The position numbers were made by a program, and so were the translations under genes. Positions 33,025 to 45,696 of a DNA stretch of 64,000 bases are shown piece by piece. Source of the DNA: Drechslerella dactyloides (Eukaryota; Ascomycota; Orbiliomycetes; Orbiliales; Orbiliaceae). The stretch covers positions 1,054,001 to 1,118,000 of the forward strand of contig JAGTWJ010000019.1 of assembly GCA_020064725.1 (NCBI GenBank), given 5' to 3'. Under the pieces are notes generated by a model, which was not told the origin of the DNA, did no database searches, and saw only the letters and a program-made list of their open reading frames with translations. Within the stretch, counting starts at the first letter, position 1. Each line of letters starts with the position of its first letter.

Positions 33025-36000
33025 ATGAAAGTATATCGATGTTCAACCTCTGGATCATTATTATGATCGATATAGGGGAGTTCGGGGGGCGGAAGTGCAT
33101 AGTAATCCGGACATTACAACAAGCTGCGGACAGCCGGAGTCCGTCGAGCAGACGAGTGGATTGCTGTGAATCATTAATTAAATCAGTGGAATAGGAGTTT
33201 CCCGTGTGAGCCTCTCAGCTCCGGGGCGGCCGTCGTAGAAGAGATCTTGGCCGGAAAATCTCAGCAACAAGCCAGCGTTGGCGTACGTACGCCTAATATA
33301 TGTACCAACACCGCGAAAAGGCCACAATATATTAGCCGGCTTCTTGGAATGCCGGTTGGCCTCAAATTACAATTCTTGGATCGGTGGTTACCTATGGCCA
33401 AGATGCCGCGTGGCGGGGCAGTGCTCGCACAACTCGTACTTCCATAAGGCTGCGCCAGAATGCAACATGCAACATTGCTTGCAAGTGTTCTGGAAATCTC
33501 CGCCGCGAGATACGATTCGCGGGTATGCGCGGCCGATTTGATAGGTGCTTGTGAGCTATTAGAAATGTTGAGGCCAGGAGATTCTTGTAACTGCGAATTG
33601 TCGTTCGCAAGAGCTCTTGCCGTTTCGAGGGGCGACTAGGCTTGCCGTTTTCGGATGTGTCTTCACACCAGCCACACTTTAGCATCGCGACTAGCCACAG
33701 TTACGTCGGCTAGAGCTAGCAAACATTGTCTAGCCACGTATCTAGCCACAGAACTCAGCTCGAGACGATGCGGGGGGCGGCACTGCTGTGTGAAGTCATC
33801 GAGGATAACCTAGCGTGCGGCGCCCGCCGGAAGATTCATGACACATGCTCTGCGCCACAGCAGTCGTGGCCGGTTGGCCCCGGGACATTACTGGCTACAA
33901 CGGATTGCCCGCTCGCCACAGCGAACTGTGTTGCACTGCCACAGGCCACGGAAGCGTGTGGCTAGTGCACACAAAATACGCTGTTGTTGGGAGGTCAGGC
34001 GTGTGTAACGCGGGAGGACCGTGACACGGCCAGAAGCGGCGAGTTGAGGATGACATACCGCGGACCCACATCCATCCAACCATCGAGCTCGTGACACCGT
34101 GCAACAGATATCTAGCTTTCTCATTTGCCTTCGAGATATCTCGGCCTTGGAATCATGCATCTCAGATCGTACTCGGATGGTGCGAGCTCCGGCATCCAAG
34201 GGAGGCTGTGCAAAGTGTTCTATCACATTCCCCACGTACGTCCGGCTTGGGAAGACGCCCGATCTGCTGGGCGGGACCAACCGGAAAACCACGCATCGAA
34301 TCGAGAATCTTGATTCCTGAAGGGTTGAAAAGATAACCGTCGCCAAGACCGAAAGTGTTTCTAGGGCCAGAGTTCCTTCGTCTACAGGCAGGAACGCTCG
34401 TTTATTCCTGCCAGCGACATGGGTCTAGCCTCGAGACGCGGATTGGCGAGGTCGACAGCTAGCTGCTGAACTGGTTAGGTACCTACCTGAGCAGCTACCT
34501 GAAACCGACCCTATCGATAGTACCTATTGCACCATATCGCGGAGAGAAAAAAAAACTCACTGACGGGAACGGCATCAAGAAAACCTGATTGTAGCTTGGA
34601 CGCTCGTGAGAAGCCGAGAGTGGCTGTGAATGCTTGTCATAAGAACTTTGCAGACGAGGATATCTCGAGCTAGGTCATCCCAAGGTCTTGTCGATGGATA
34701 TCAATATGAGCTAGTGCGTCTATCGAACGGCTTCGGGTGTCGAGCAGCTGCCCATTACAAACGGTTTGCGGAAAAACGCATGCCTAGCCCTGCCTAAGAG
34801 AAACTCCACACTCGCGGTTGGTGCTTGGCATCTTGTCCTATGAAGTGAAGAGATACCAAGATACTACCACTCCTGAGCTCAGGGGATTCCTGTTCTGTCG
34901 CTTCGTCATTTAGGAAGGTGAATCCCCATCTACGTGGCCGGGGCTCCGACAACGGTGTAATACACATCGATCAATTGGACGAGCGCAGCCATCGGGGCGT
35001 CGTCACGTCATGTAACTATCTGGAAGATTAATAATGGCTTCGCGACAATGCTCGCCAATTTGCGCCAAGATATAATGCGTTGGGTGTCTGTTGTCTCCGC
35101 CTGGCGCACGTGTGTTATAACAAAAGTTGCCTGGGAATATGATGACAGTAGAGAGTATTGCTGAAAGAATAGGCGGCTGTGGAGACTGGAAACGGGACTG
35201 CCAGGCGGTCAATACGGCCGACGCCATGGCATTCAGATGGAGACTGCTAAGCTGCACCAAGCTCGAGCTTATTGGCCGATGCCGACATTATTGCATATGG
35301 GCGTTGTCCGTAACTTTTAGGCGCTTCGTGAGGCCAGCTAGCTGTGTTTGTACACCCACTCAAGCACCACCATTTGGTACTCCCGCACTCCCGCACTCGA
35401 CTCCCGCTTCCATCAGACGTTGGATGAAGCAGAAAAAACCACGCCGAGATGATCCTTTCTGCTAAGAATTTGTAGAGTGCAAGGATTCGGTTTTGAAGAC
35501 GGAGAAGGAGCCTCCAGGTGGCCAACGAGCCTGCCCGCAAAGGAGAGTTAAGCGTAATTGGATGTCATGGTGTCGTAAAGGCACTTGACACCAAGCAGTG
35601 CTGCCCCCCTGTCTTAAGACTGCACAGCCCTCTTGCTTGAGGGATGAGCGTTTGGCCATGTGCGCTACCTATGCATTCCTCTGCAAGCAGCCGGCCGCGG
35701 GCAGTAGTCTTGTGGGCCAAGGCAGTTACCATCGGGTTCGTGAACTCTGCTCGATAATTGCGCTGTGCTGTACATTTTTCCCTTGCTCAGCCCGATTGCC
35801 CAGATAGCGGCTCTCTTTCAGTCATTCTCACCTTTTTTTTCTTCTGGCAAGTCCGCGGGTCGCCATGTTGAGGAGCACCAGCTAGTATATATTACAAAAA
35901 GGTCCGTTGGGGGGATCGCGGATGTTGGAGGCTTTCTCAAATCCGCCTCGCGAAGATTCAGACGTCAGCTGCGGAACGAAACGATCGAGCAGCACAGCCC

Positions 36001-36296
36001 GCATCATTGCATACGCGCATAACTTACTCAACTTTATTCTATCGCCCCCCAATTTTACCGATGCTATTATATATGCCTCTTCCCTAGCATCTATTTTGTA
36101 AAAGAAACGTTTCGACACAAGCGACATATCAAAAGACTAATATAGGAAGAAGGAAAGAAAAAGAGAAAGCGACAGAGAAGAAAGCGAAGAATAGCGCCGC
36201 TGCTTCTAGGAAAGGTCGCACAACAAGGATCGTCGTCGTCGTCGACGGGCAACCTCACTCGCCAACTCACAACACATTTCCACACATTCACTTTCA
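33025..36296. other. Gene-poor interval and ATPase promoter
   Basis: No acceptable gene. The last 250 bp before 36297 (AG-rich, then GTCGTCGTCGTCG at 36229-36243) would hold the 5' UTR of the Ca2+-ATPase. I did not find a clear calcineurin-response element. Confidence 0.4.
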
Positions 36297-39200
36297 ATGG
36301 ACCGTCCTGTACCGTCGCTGACGGTCAGCACCGACCAGCATCTCACTATCACTCCAGTCGACGATTCTCCGGCCGGCAGGTCGAGAAGCGAGAGCTTCGG
36401 ATCACCGACGACACCGACAAATTCATATCTAACAGCGGGTGTCCACCATGTGCGGCATTACAGCACCGCTTCCTCGATTGGCGGCAGCACGCTACGACCG
36501 AAAAGCTCTGGGGTATTCGACAACCTCAGCCCAGAAGAGGCTCTAAAACCAGACTTGGGATCGGAAGATGACTTCAAGGTCGACAACAATCCCTTTGGAT
36601 TCACGCCTGGCCATCTGAACAAACTGTTGAACCCAAAGTCGTTGGCGGCCTACCAGGCTATGGGAGGAATCTTCGGAATCGCAAAAGGACTCAGAACAGA
36701 CCTCCAGTCTGGTTTGAGTTTAGACGAGACAACCATCACCTCTCCAATTAGCTTCAACGAAGCTGTCACTAGCAGCGAAGACGAGCCTAAGAAGACAAGC
36801 CATGAGAAGAGCCAGCCCATCCACGTCCCTCAACCCGGTGAGGGTGGTGCTTTCGCCGATAGGCTCCGGGTCTTCAAGGATAACAGACTACCGGAGAAGA
36901 GAGCAACTCCTCTGTGGAAGTTAATGTGGACTGCCTACAAGGATGAGATCCTGCTTCTATTGTCCGGCGCTGCCGTCATCTCCCTGGGTTTGGGTCTTTA
37001 CGAGACGTTCCGTGACCATCCCGCTCCCAAGGAGGGCGAGGAAGTCGACAACAGAGGCGTTCGGGGTGCCGATTGGATTGAGGGTGTTGCCATCATGGTC
37101 GCCATTATCATCGTCGTATTGGTGTAAGTATAACCTGATAATACCCCCAACATTGAGCTGGCTAACTAAACCTGAAACTAGTGGCGCTATCAACGACTAT
37201 CAAAAAGAAAGGCAATTTGTCAAGCTGAACAAGAAGAAGGACTCGAGAGAAGTCAAAGTCGTCCGTTCTGGAAAGTCCCTCCTCATTTCAGTCTATGACC
37301 TTATGGTCGGTGACATTGTCCATATCGAGCCTGGCGATGTCATCCCGACGGACGGAATCTTTGTCGAAGGCCACAACGTCAAGTGCGACGAGTCAAGCGC
37401 AACCGGCGAATCCGACATGATGAAGAAGACTTCCGGAGAGGAAGTCTGGCGACACCTTCAAAATGGGACAGCTAACCACAAGACGGATCCTTTCATCATC
37501 TCTGGCGCAAAGGTTCTTGAGGGCGTTGGTACCTACATGACAACGTCCGTCGGTGTGAACTCCAGCTTTGGCAAAATCATGATGGCGCTCCGAACTGAAA
37601 CTGAGCCGACTCCTCTTCAAGAGAAGCTCAACGGCTTGGCTGGTATGATTGCCAAGCTTGGTGGAGCGTAAGTAGAGTCCCGAATCCCAGTACTCAATAT
37701 GACGCTCAAGATGCTAACCCAAAATTCCTTAGTGCGGCCGGTCTTTTGTTCCTCGTTCTTTTCATCGAATTTCTTGCAAGATTACCCGGAAACACTGAGT
37801 CTCCAGCCCAAAAGGCATCAGTCTTCACCGACATTCTCATTACCGCTGTCACTATCGTTGTTGTTGCTATTCCAGAAGGCCTTCCCCTCGCAGTCACATT
37901 GGCTCTTGCCTTTGCGACCACTAGGATGCTTAAGGACAATAACTTGGTGAGGCTCTTGAAGTCCTGCGAAATCATGGGAAACGCCACTGCCATCTGCTCA
38001 GATAAGACCGGCACCCTCACGACCAACCAGATGACTGTTGTCGCAGGCACTATCGGACTCGGAAAAGGCTTTGCCGCCTCCCCGAGTCTGCAAGAGAAGC
38101 TTGCTCATCAACCTGTCACCGATGTTGTGTCTACTTTCGCACCTGCGGTCAAGGAGCTTCTGGTCAAGAGCATTGCCCTCAACTCTACCGCATTTGAAGG
38201 TGAAGAAAATGGCGTCAAGACTTTCATTGGCAGCAAGACGGAAACCGCCATGCTCATCTTCGCTCGGGATTTCCTCGCCATGCAGCCAGTCGCTGAGGAG
38301 AGATCGAATGTCAACATCACACACGTCTTCCCCTTCGACTCCGGCCGTAAATGCATGGGTGTCGTCATCAAGACTGCCTCTGGATATCGTCTGTTCGTTA
38401 AGGGCGCATCTGAGATTATGTTGCGATCTGCGTCGCACTATCTTGCCGATGTCTCCTCTTCGACCGAAGTCTCCGCGATTGCACTGAGCGCCGACGATGT
38501 CGCAGCTGTTTCTGCAACTATCAATGCTTACGCTGAGAAATCCCTCCGCACAATTGGTATGCTCTACAAAGACTTCCCCCAATGGCCCCCCGCAGATGCC
38601 AAATTCACCGAGGACGATGTCTCCGCCGTCGACTTTGGCTCCATCTTGAACAACTGTGTCTTCATCGGATTGGTTGGCATCCAAGATCCACTTCGCCCAG
38701 GCGTCGAGGTCGCTGTCGCTCAATGCCAGAAGGCTGGTATCACCGTTCGCATGGTTACTGGCGATAACGTCGTTACTGCCAAGTCTATCGCCACGGATTG
38801 CGGCATCTACACCGAAGGTGGGGTTGTTATGGAAGGCCCAGAATTCCGCCAGCTCTCTCAAGAGAAGATGGACGAGATCCTCCCTCGTCTACAGGTACTC
38901 GCTCGTTCCTCGCCAGAAGATAAGCGCATCTTGGTTCGCAGACTCCGAGACCTCGGTGAGACGGTTGCCTGCACGGGTGACGGCACAAACGATGCCCCTG
39001 CTCTTCACGCCGCGGATGTTGGTTTCGCCATGGGTATCGCCGGTACTGAAACTGCCAAAGAAGCCGCCGCCATCATTCTCATGGACGACAACTTCTCCTC
39101 GATCGTCAAAGCTACCATGTGGGGTCGCGCGGTCAACGATGCCGTGCAGAAGTTCCTCCAGTTCCAGCTTACCGTCAACATCACCGCTGTCCTCCTCGCG

Positions 39201-40115
39201 TTCGTCTCCGCCGTCTCCAACGACCAGATGAAGTCGGTGCTTACCGCCGTTCAACTGCTCTGGGTCAACCTCATCATGGATACCTTTGCTGCTCTCGCTC
39301 TCGCCACCGACCCCCCAACTCCTGAGATCCTCGACCGGAAGCCAACGCCGAAGAAAGCACCATTGATCACCCTCCGCATGTGGAAGATGATCATCGGACA
39401 GGCAATCTTCCAGCTTATCGTCACATTCACTCTCTACTTCGCTGGCGAACGTATCCTTGGATACACGACTCAGCAGCAACGGAACGAGCTCGACACGATT
39501 GTCTTCAATACATTCGTCTGGATGCAGATCTTCAATGAATTCAACAACCGCCGCCTGGACAATAAACTCAACATCTTCGCCGGCATCCACCGCAATTGGT
39601 TCTTTATCGGTATCAACTGCATCATGGTCGGCGGACAAGTTCTCATCGTCTTTGTCGGCGGCGCTGCATTCTCCATCACCAAGATCAACGGCCCACAATG
39701 GGCGCTTTGTCTCATCTGCGCCTCCGTCTCACTCCCGTGGGCAGTGGTCATTCGTCTTATTCCGGACGAGGCTGTCCTTGCAGGCTGGAACTTCTGCCTG
39801 CCATTCGTTCGCTTTATCGGACGCATCTGGGCCTTCTTCTCTCGCTGGGTGCTCGATCCTATTGGTCACATGTTCAGGAACACCTGGCGTGCAGCAAAGA
39901 AGCCGTTCGGGCGCAGCAAGAGGAAGGCTCAGCGTGCCGCCGAGGAGGAAGAGCAATCTGTCTCCTCTGCTTCGGCTGAGAAGGCTCCCACCGTCGGTAT
40001 GCCAACTGCGCCTATGCCCGCGATTATTGTTGGTGACGAGTCTATGAACGACACCCCTGTGAGCCCATTTTCGAAACCTACCGATGTCGAGCAAGGGTTC
40101 TCATCGAAGCCTTAG
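36297..40115 (+). CDS. PMC1: Vacuolar-type P2B Ca2+-transporting ATPase (1231 aa)
   Basis: Exons 36297-37123, 37182-37667, 37733-40115; introns of 58 and 65 nt, both with GCTAAC branch sites, phase 2. It pumps Ca2+ out of the cytosol, in fungi mainly into the vacuole, often exchanging protons. Seen: an N-terminal disordered region without signal peptide; ATPase N-domain starting KLWKLMWTAYKDEILLLLSG; actuator TGES (SSATGESDMM); PEGLPLAV in M4 (residues 485-492, the Ca2+-binding Glu); phosphorylated Asp528 in SDKTGTLT; KGASE nucleotide-binding motif; TGDGTNDAPAL hinge; NLIMDTFAALALATDPP in M6 (second Ca2+ site); and a basic, Ser-rich C-terminus. There is no long C-terminal calmodulin region as in animal PMCA. 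Length fits fungal PMC1 homologues. Fungal relatives are commonly induced by calcineurin/Crz1. Confidence 0.96.
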
Positions 40116-41439
40116 TCCGCTCGTTTGACCAGGGGTAACGTTCTTGGATCCTCAAGCTTACTACTTGCATAAGTGCATTTTGTGCGGGAGGATCAGCGGG
40201 CTGTGTGGAGTTAATTCCCGGGCAATGCATCATGCAGCCTTGCCAGCCTTGCGCAGCCCGCCAAATACCTTGGTGCTACCACAACGCATCTCTTCTCATA
40301 TTCCAACACTCACATCCTTCGCATCTGATTGATCTGACATGCTTTACTGGCGTTTCACGGCGTTACATTTCATTTCGCGTTTATTTGCTTTTACGCTTTC
40401 GGTACACGCTTCTCCAACTATTATATTACTATTCTTCGCGGGAACTTAATGTCAAAAAACAAAGGGGGATACATGCAGCTACGATATTAAAAAGTTCGGG
40501 ACCCAAGCCTACTGACTATATTACTATATTTGTTTGCTTCTTATTCTTTCGTTTACATTATTTGGGATCTTTTGTTACATTTCCTATTATTTAGCGATGT
40601 ATGGGAGCGGCGGCGTGTATTGGCGTTTCTTGGAGTTTCTATCTATATTTTACGTCCTTCATTTTGAGTCCTATTGAAAACCGTAAGACATCGACCGATA
40701 AGATACCACTTATTTGCATTCATTCTCATGTATGCGGAGCTTGCTTTAATGTATATATCTAGTTCTGATGATTCATAGATTTCGATTGATGTAACACAGA
40801 AATCAGTTTCTCAGTTCAACATTCCCCCATAGACTCGTAGATACTATATACCGTGTATTTCCACCACAAATACCAGTGGTCCCCGCAATGAAATGCCACA
40901 CACATATAAATGTAGCAAAGAAATGTGTCAATGTATCTGTGAAACAAAACTCATAGAAACACTTCTTGAGCTGGACAGTCGTGTACCTAGCCGGCTAGCC
41001 CGGGAAGCCCTTCCAATTCAAGCCCAACGCCGAGAAACGACCAGTCGACCGTCGCTAAAAACGCAAGCCAGGAAGCAGAACTAAAAATCCTAATATAAAT
41101 CCAAAAGCAAATAGACGGCTGACAGAACGAACCAAAGAAGTTGGAAAGAGCACCGCAGCAAGTACGTACAATACGTCCTGCGTCCCAATGCATAAATACA
41201 CAAACAGGCCAATACACCTAACAAATGAATGATCATCAAAAATACGATAAGATACGAAAACTCATGAAATGATTCAGGGCGTGGGGGTAAGCCTGAACTC
41301 ATGCGGACTTCAACAGACGAGTTGGCCTCGTATTGGTAAGCCGCTACGTAGTATGCGCCGTAGCCAAATACACATGGCTTCAGCTGACTGCAGCTCCGCC
41401 TTCAGCTTTGGCAGGCGGTAGATGGCTGAAACATATCAT
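40116..41439. other. 3' flank between ATPase and dehydrogenase genes
   Basis: T-rich 3' UTR-like sequence after the ATPase stop, then the 3' flank of the convergent dehydrogenase. No gene seen. Confidence 0.45.
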
Positions 41440-42696
41440 CTACGCTGCCCTCTCGATGGACTTTGCGGGTGTTATCTCAACGGTATCGAGCGGCGACTTG
41501 CAGTCACGCGGGGAGTCAAGTGGCGAGTCGGGCAACGAGCTGGGCGCGTGATCCCAGTGGATGCCGGCGTCCATGCACCAGCGGTTCCACATACGGTCGA
41601 GAAGGGCATCGTCATACAAATCGATCTATAAGTTCATCCAAGAAAGGTACGGTTAGCCTCGCGAGTCACCGGATAGGGAAACTGAGAACAGGCTGGAATT
41701 GAAACATACAGGGCTCCTTTTCGGCTTCATCCGCTCGAACCACATGCCGCCCGCTTCCGATATTGCTTTCCGCTTGTCCGTCGCGAGCATCACGCCCGTC
41801 TTGCACCCTTCCTCCGACGGCATGGCGAGGTTCACGTTCCGCACCAGCAGCCACCAGATCGGGTCGTTCGAGGCCTTCGCCGTCGCTACGCCCGACTTGC
41901 TGAAGAAGTCGGAAGCCGCATATCCTGGCGAGAATGCGTGTGCGACGATTCCTTTCCCCTCCGCACGGTATTTTTGCGTCAACAACCGCGCGAAGCACAC
42001 TTGCATGAGCTTCGTGCTGCTGTATAGGGCGCTGTTGTTCACTTTCTGGCCTTTGGCGTAGTTGAAGCCTGCTTCCATCGTGTCTTTGGTAGACTGCGGG
42101 GCGAAGTCCGGGGTGAAGGCGGCGACAAAGACGCCCGGCGAGGATGTCATCACGATGCGCGCGTCGTCGGCCAGGTATTTTTCCAGCATGAAGGTCATGA
42201 TGACGTTGGAGAGAAAGTTGGTCATGTACATGTGTTCGAAGCCGTCGGGGCCGTACATAGTGTCCGGACTGGGCGGGCAGCCAACGCCGGCGTTATGCAT
42301 GAGAATGTCGATGGTCTTGCCGGTGACGGCCCAGTCGTTGCAGAACTTGCGGCAGCCTTCTATGGTGGAGGTATCGAGTTCCAGTATATGGATAGTGGCG
42401 TTCGGCGCGGATTTAAGAAGATCCTCGCGTGCGGCTTCTGCCTTCTTGAGGTTGCGGCAGGCGAGGTAGATGGTGGCGTTCATCTGGGCGAGATGCATTG
42501 CGATCCCCTTGCCCAGGCCGATGTTACTGCCCGTCACAATGGCATTCTTTCCCGTCAGGTCTTTCTTGTCAAGCTTCTGGTGACTTAGGAATCGCGCACA
42601 AAGTACGTGGACAGTCAAGGCCATAAAGGCATTATAGTTGATCGCGGCGGTGGTCACAGCCCGCTTGAGGAAAGACATCTTCTTGTCTGACCCCAT
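41440..42696 (-). CDS. Short-chain dehydrogenase/reductase, retinol-dehydrogenase-like (390 aa)
   Basis: Exon 1 42696-41710, GTATGT intron 41709-41626 (84 nt, GCTAAC branch), exon 2 41625-41440 ending SIERAA; phase 0. Start chosen at MGSDKKMSFL; the frame is open further upstream but without a better ATG. A Rossmann fold binds NAD(P): TGSNIGLG at 55-62, NAG at 135-137, the active-site Ser near 185 (IVMTSSPG) and YSSTK at 225-229 provide the catalytic Ser-Tyr-Lys set. Residues 18-37 are hydrophobic and may anchor it to a membrane, as in retinol-dehydrogenase/WWOX-like SDRs acting on lipids or sterol-like substrates. The C-terminal extension (DHAPSSLPDSPLDSPRD) is unusual Ser/Pro-rich sequence. 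Substrate unknown. Confidence 0.92.
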
Positions 42697-44416
42697 TGCG
42701 ATTCCCCTGACAGCTAGGCGGGCTTCAAATCTGGTAAAATTTTGTATATGGTAAAGATAAATCGCCCGCGCACGGACAGTAGCTACACTATCAAGAGCGA
42801 AGCTAGCGAGGAAAGATAAGTATCTACGAAGATCCAATCGATCCGTAGTCGAAGTATATAGGTACCAGGGTGACGAAACAGAAGTAGATACGAGGTAATG
42901 ACTGGCAGGTTAGGAATAAAACCCATGTTCAGATCTCAGACCCAGATTCATCTCAAGCTGAGTGCCCGCACTCCTTTATATACACAGACACAGTACCAGC
43001 AATCAGCTAACCAACGAGCGGGCAAGCGCTACAGTCGGATATAGAGGTGTGGGGCGATATAGTGCCAGTGAGCAAACAAGGGTGCATGGAGGGTATACTT
43101 GCATCCGTCTTCCTGAAATAAATGGTGCCTTTTTTTTTGTAATGTGCAGAAAGTGGGCGACCTAGAACATCCCGAGTGCTGGGGCGGTGGAGGGTCTGAA
43201 GATACCCCAACGCTCGGGGCACTTCACAGCTGAAAGCCAAGGAATCCGATATTCCACTCGGGCGAGGTGCGCTATCCCCACTTGAGTGATAGTGACAGCC
43301 ATGCGAGCTGCTGCATGGTGGGTGCGCCGCTCGTTCGTGTTCGAGCTCAAAGATTCTGGTTAACCATATTTTTTTTTCTCACTGATTTTTCGATTCAATC
43401 GTGCGCTAGCTGGAGGTGTCGTGCGCGACTACCTTGTCGCGGCCGTGCTAATATAGCAGCTGGTAGTTATTGGCAAGCGAAATAACACGTGTGTCTGCGT
43501 TCGGTGCATGGACTAGCGTTCGGCTAAATGGTCACCCTCGACCCAGCAGTTTCCTCAAGAGAGTATCTTCAGCTGCAGAGAAAAGGTGCAAAGGGTACCA
43601 TATGAGGCCTTCTGAGCTGTAGTTAGTAAATCGCCTACCGGATCTGCCGGGTATCTGTGTGCACCAATCGATTTGAAGTGGCTTGAAGGGGTGTCGACGC
43701 CAAGGGGCCGTGTGTCCCCCTTGCGACAGTCGGGTTGCGGCACTCCTCTTAGACCACCCGAGGGAATGCAGCTTGCCACATCCAGCCAGTTGCCGCTTCT
43801 CATGGTCCCACGCCAGCTGCGAGTCGGAGTGAACCGACAAACATTATGTTTGTATGGTGCGCAAATCGAGTGCTCGAGCAAGCATCGTCGACGGGTCCAG
43901 CGACCTGCTGTTTGCAACGTTTGCTGCCGTGCCTAATTGTGGAGTAGGTGCTATTGCATACACCAGTCGACAACCACAGGAGGCGAGGGAAGTGCTGCCG
44001 TCTGTGACAAGAAATGCAAGGTGGTGCATCTTCGTTTAACCAATATGCAATGGTTGTCATGTTTTCCGAATGGGAATTCACCGTGCTAGCTCCCAGGGCC
44101 TCATTCGTTCTGCAGGAGCTTCCCCGCCCATTTGCGCGGCCTGTTTGCATTCCCCTCCCGACTTCGCCGTTCGGTTGCGACAGCCGGCCTTAATGACGCC
44201 ACCGTTGCAGGCTCGTCAAGTCAGCAGCACATTGTGGTGCATCAGTTTGTGACCAGATGGCCAAACAATTCCCCATGCAACGAAGCGGCGAAACAAGTCC
44301 CACTGACAGTTGTCGATAGTATTCATATATAGCAGCTTAGCAGCGACAGATATAGCTCCGAGATGCCCCCCGTCTGTCAATCTTATCTTTACGGTCGGAA
44401 CGAGACATTTTTACTC
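42697..44416. other. Intergenic region
   Basis: Short overlapping frames on both strands without splice support. Nothing recognised. Confidence 0.4.
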
Positions 44417-44826
44417 TTAAATGACGCTAGCTGGCCGGCAAACCAGGGACTTCGGGATTTTGATCACCATGAGCCTGAAGCGAGGGTCCAGTAGGACCCA
44501 GGACAGTGCAATCGATGGCCGATCATAACTGGATTGTGCGTACTAAGAAGTGAAGCGTATCTATTACGTTAGCGTAATAACAGGGTTGCAATCGTGACTG
44601 AGGCAAACGGTGGGGAACGGTGACTAGATCTCACTGTGCCAAGGTGCTCTTGTTTCCTCCCAGAATCGAAGCGAAGCCGACCAATCCGTTTGTCGAGTCC
44701 TGTCGGCGAAGTTTTCGCCGACGGAGAAAACTCGAAAGACGTTGATGAAAAAGGCGTGTTGCATTTCCGAAGCATGTCGTCCGCCTCTGGCTCACATATT
44801 CCAACATTACAACCGCCTACACGCAT
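44417..44826 (-). CDS. Possible small spliced gene (105 aa)
   Basis: Exon 1 44826-44635 (from ATG), intron 44634-44543 (92 nt, GTGAGA donor, GCTAAC branch about 30 nt before CTTCTTAG), exon 2 44542-44417; phase 0 on both sides and open through 42 codons after the join (SYDRPSIALSWVLLDPRF). The first half contains EPEADDMLRKCN and FEFSPSAKTSP. There is no signal peptide, TM or known domain. An upstream exon is possible. Supported only by the matching splice signals and frame. Confidence 0.4.
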
Positions 44827-45696
44827 GCAGTTCCATTCGAGCGCTTAACGTTGCGTGGCGGCGCGGCGGGAACTTTGTGCGACCATCGCTACCAACACCA
44901 TGGCCATGGACGGAGACCAGCTGGAGTTAACATCCTCTATCCGCCGCCGGATAGTCCAGAAAGGCTGCTGGTGGGAGAACTGAGGTACCCAGGCAGCCAA
45001 GTCAGGTTGGTAGTGGTCGTGTGAACAGCAGGCAGGGGAGCTTGAAATCGTAGTATTAACGTATTAATGTTTACAGCTGCTAGGAGCTATCAGCTGCCGG
45101 CGGGGCGACTGACGTGGTTGGCCCGAATTCGCCGACGGCGATTCAGGTACTCTTAAATGTTCGGGATTCTCATTGTTACACGTAGAGACAGTTTCGTCGT
45201 GAATAATTTGAATGTGTAATTAGGGACAGCTATGCGAGTATTTTGCCATCCAAGCCGGAGAGTTGAGTTCGGGTCTCTGCAATATGATATACCATACCGT
45301 CCCATTGCTCATTTACGCCTAGTACGATAGTGCAAAGCGGGTGATCGTCAAAATTCAGGGCCGGTGCTCAAGCTGAAGAACAAATTTGGAAAGTCCAAGG
45401 AATATGCGACATTTCCATGGCTACACATTTCCGGTTGCCGAGAACCAAGATACGAATGAATTAGGATTTCAATTATCATTATAGGACTCATGTCAGTGCC
45501 GTGGCAGCTCAGCAAGTACTTCTAGCTACTGTCGGTATAGACAACTGAAAACTCCAAAAACGTTACAAACTCTATTAGTTCCAGAACTTGAATGGGCGTA
45601 AGACTTCCTTGAACGGGTCGGTAGAGCATACCACATGCGATCTCCCGCCCGTGGTGGAGCCTGTCTGATCTCGCGAGCCAGATTGCCCTGGCCCGC
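44827..45696. other. Intergenic region
   Basis: No gene or repeat seen. Confidence 0.4.

Noticed and set aside
38000..39990. Several long open frames antisense to or out of frame with the Ca2+-ATPase (for example minus 37998-38861)
   Set aside because: Shadows of the highly biased codon use of the ATPase gene.
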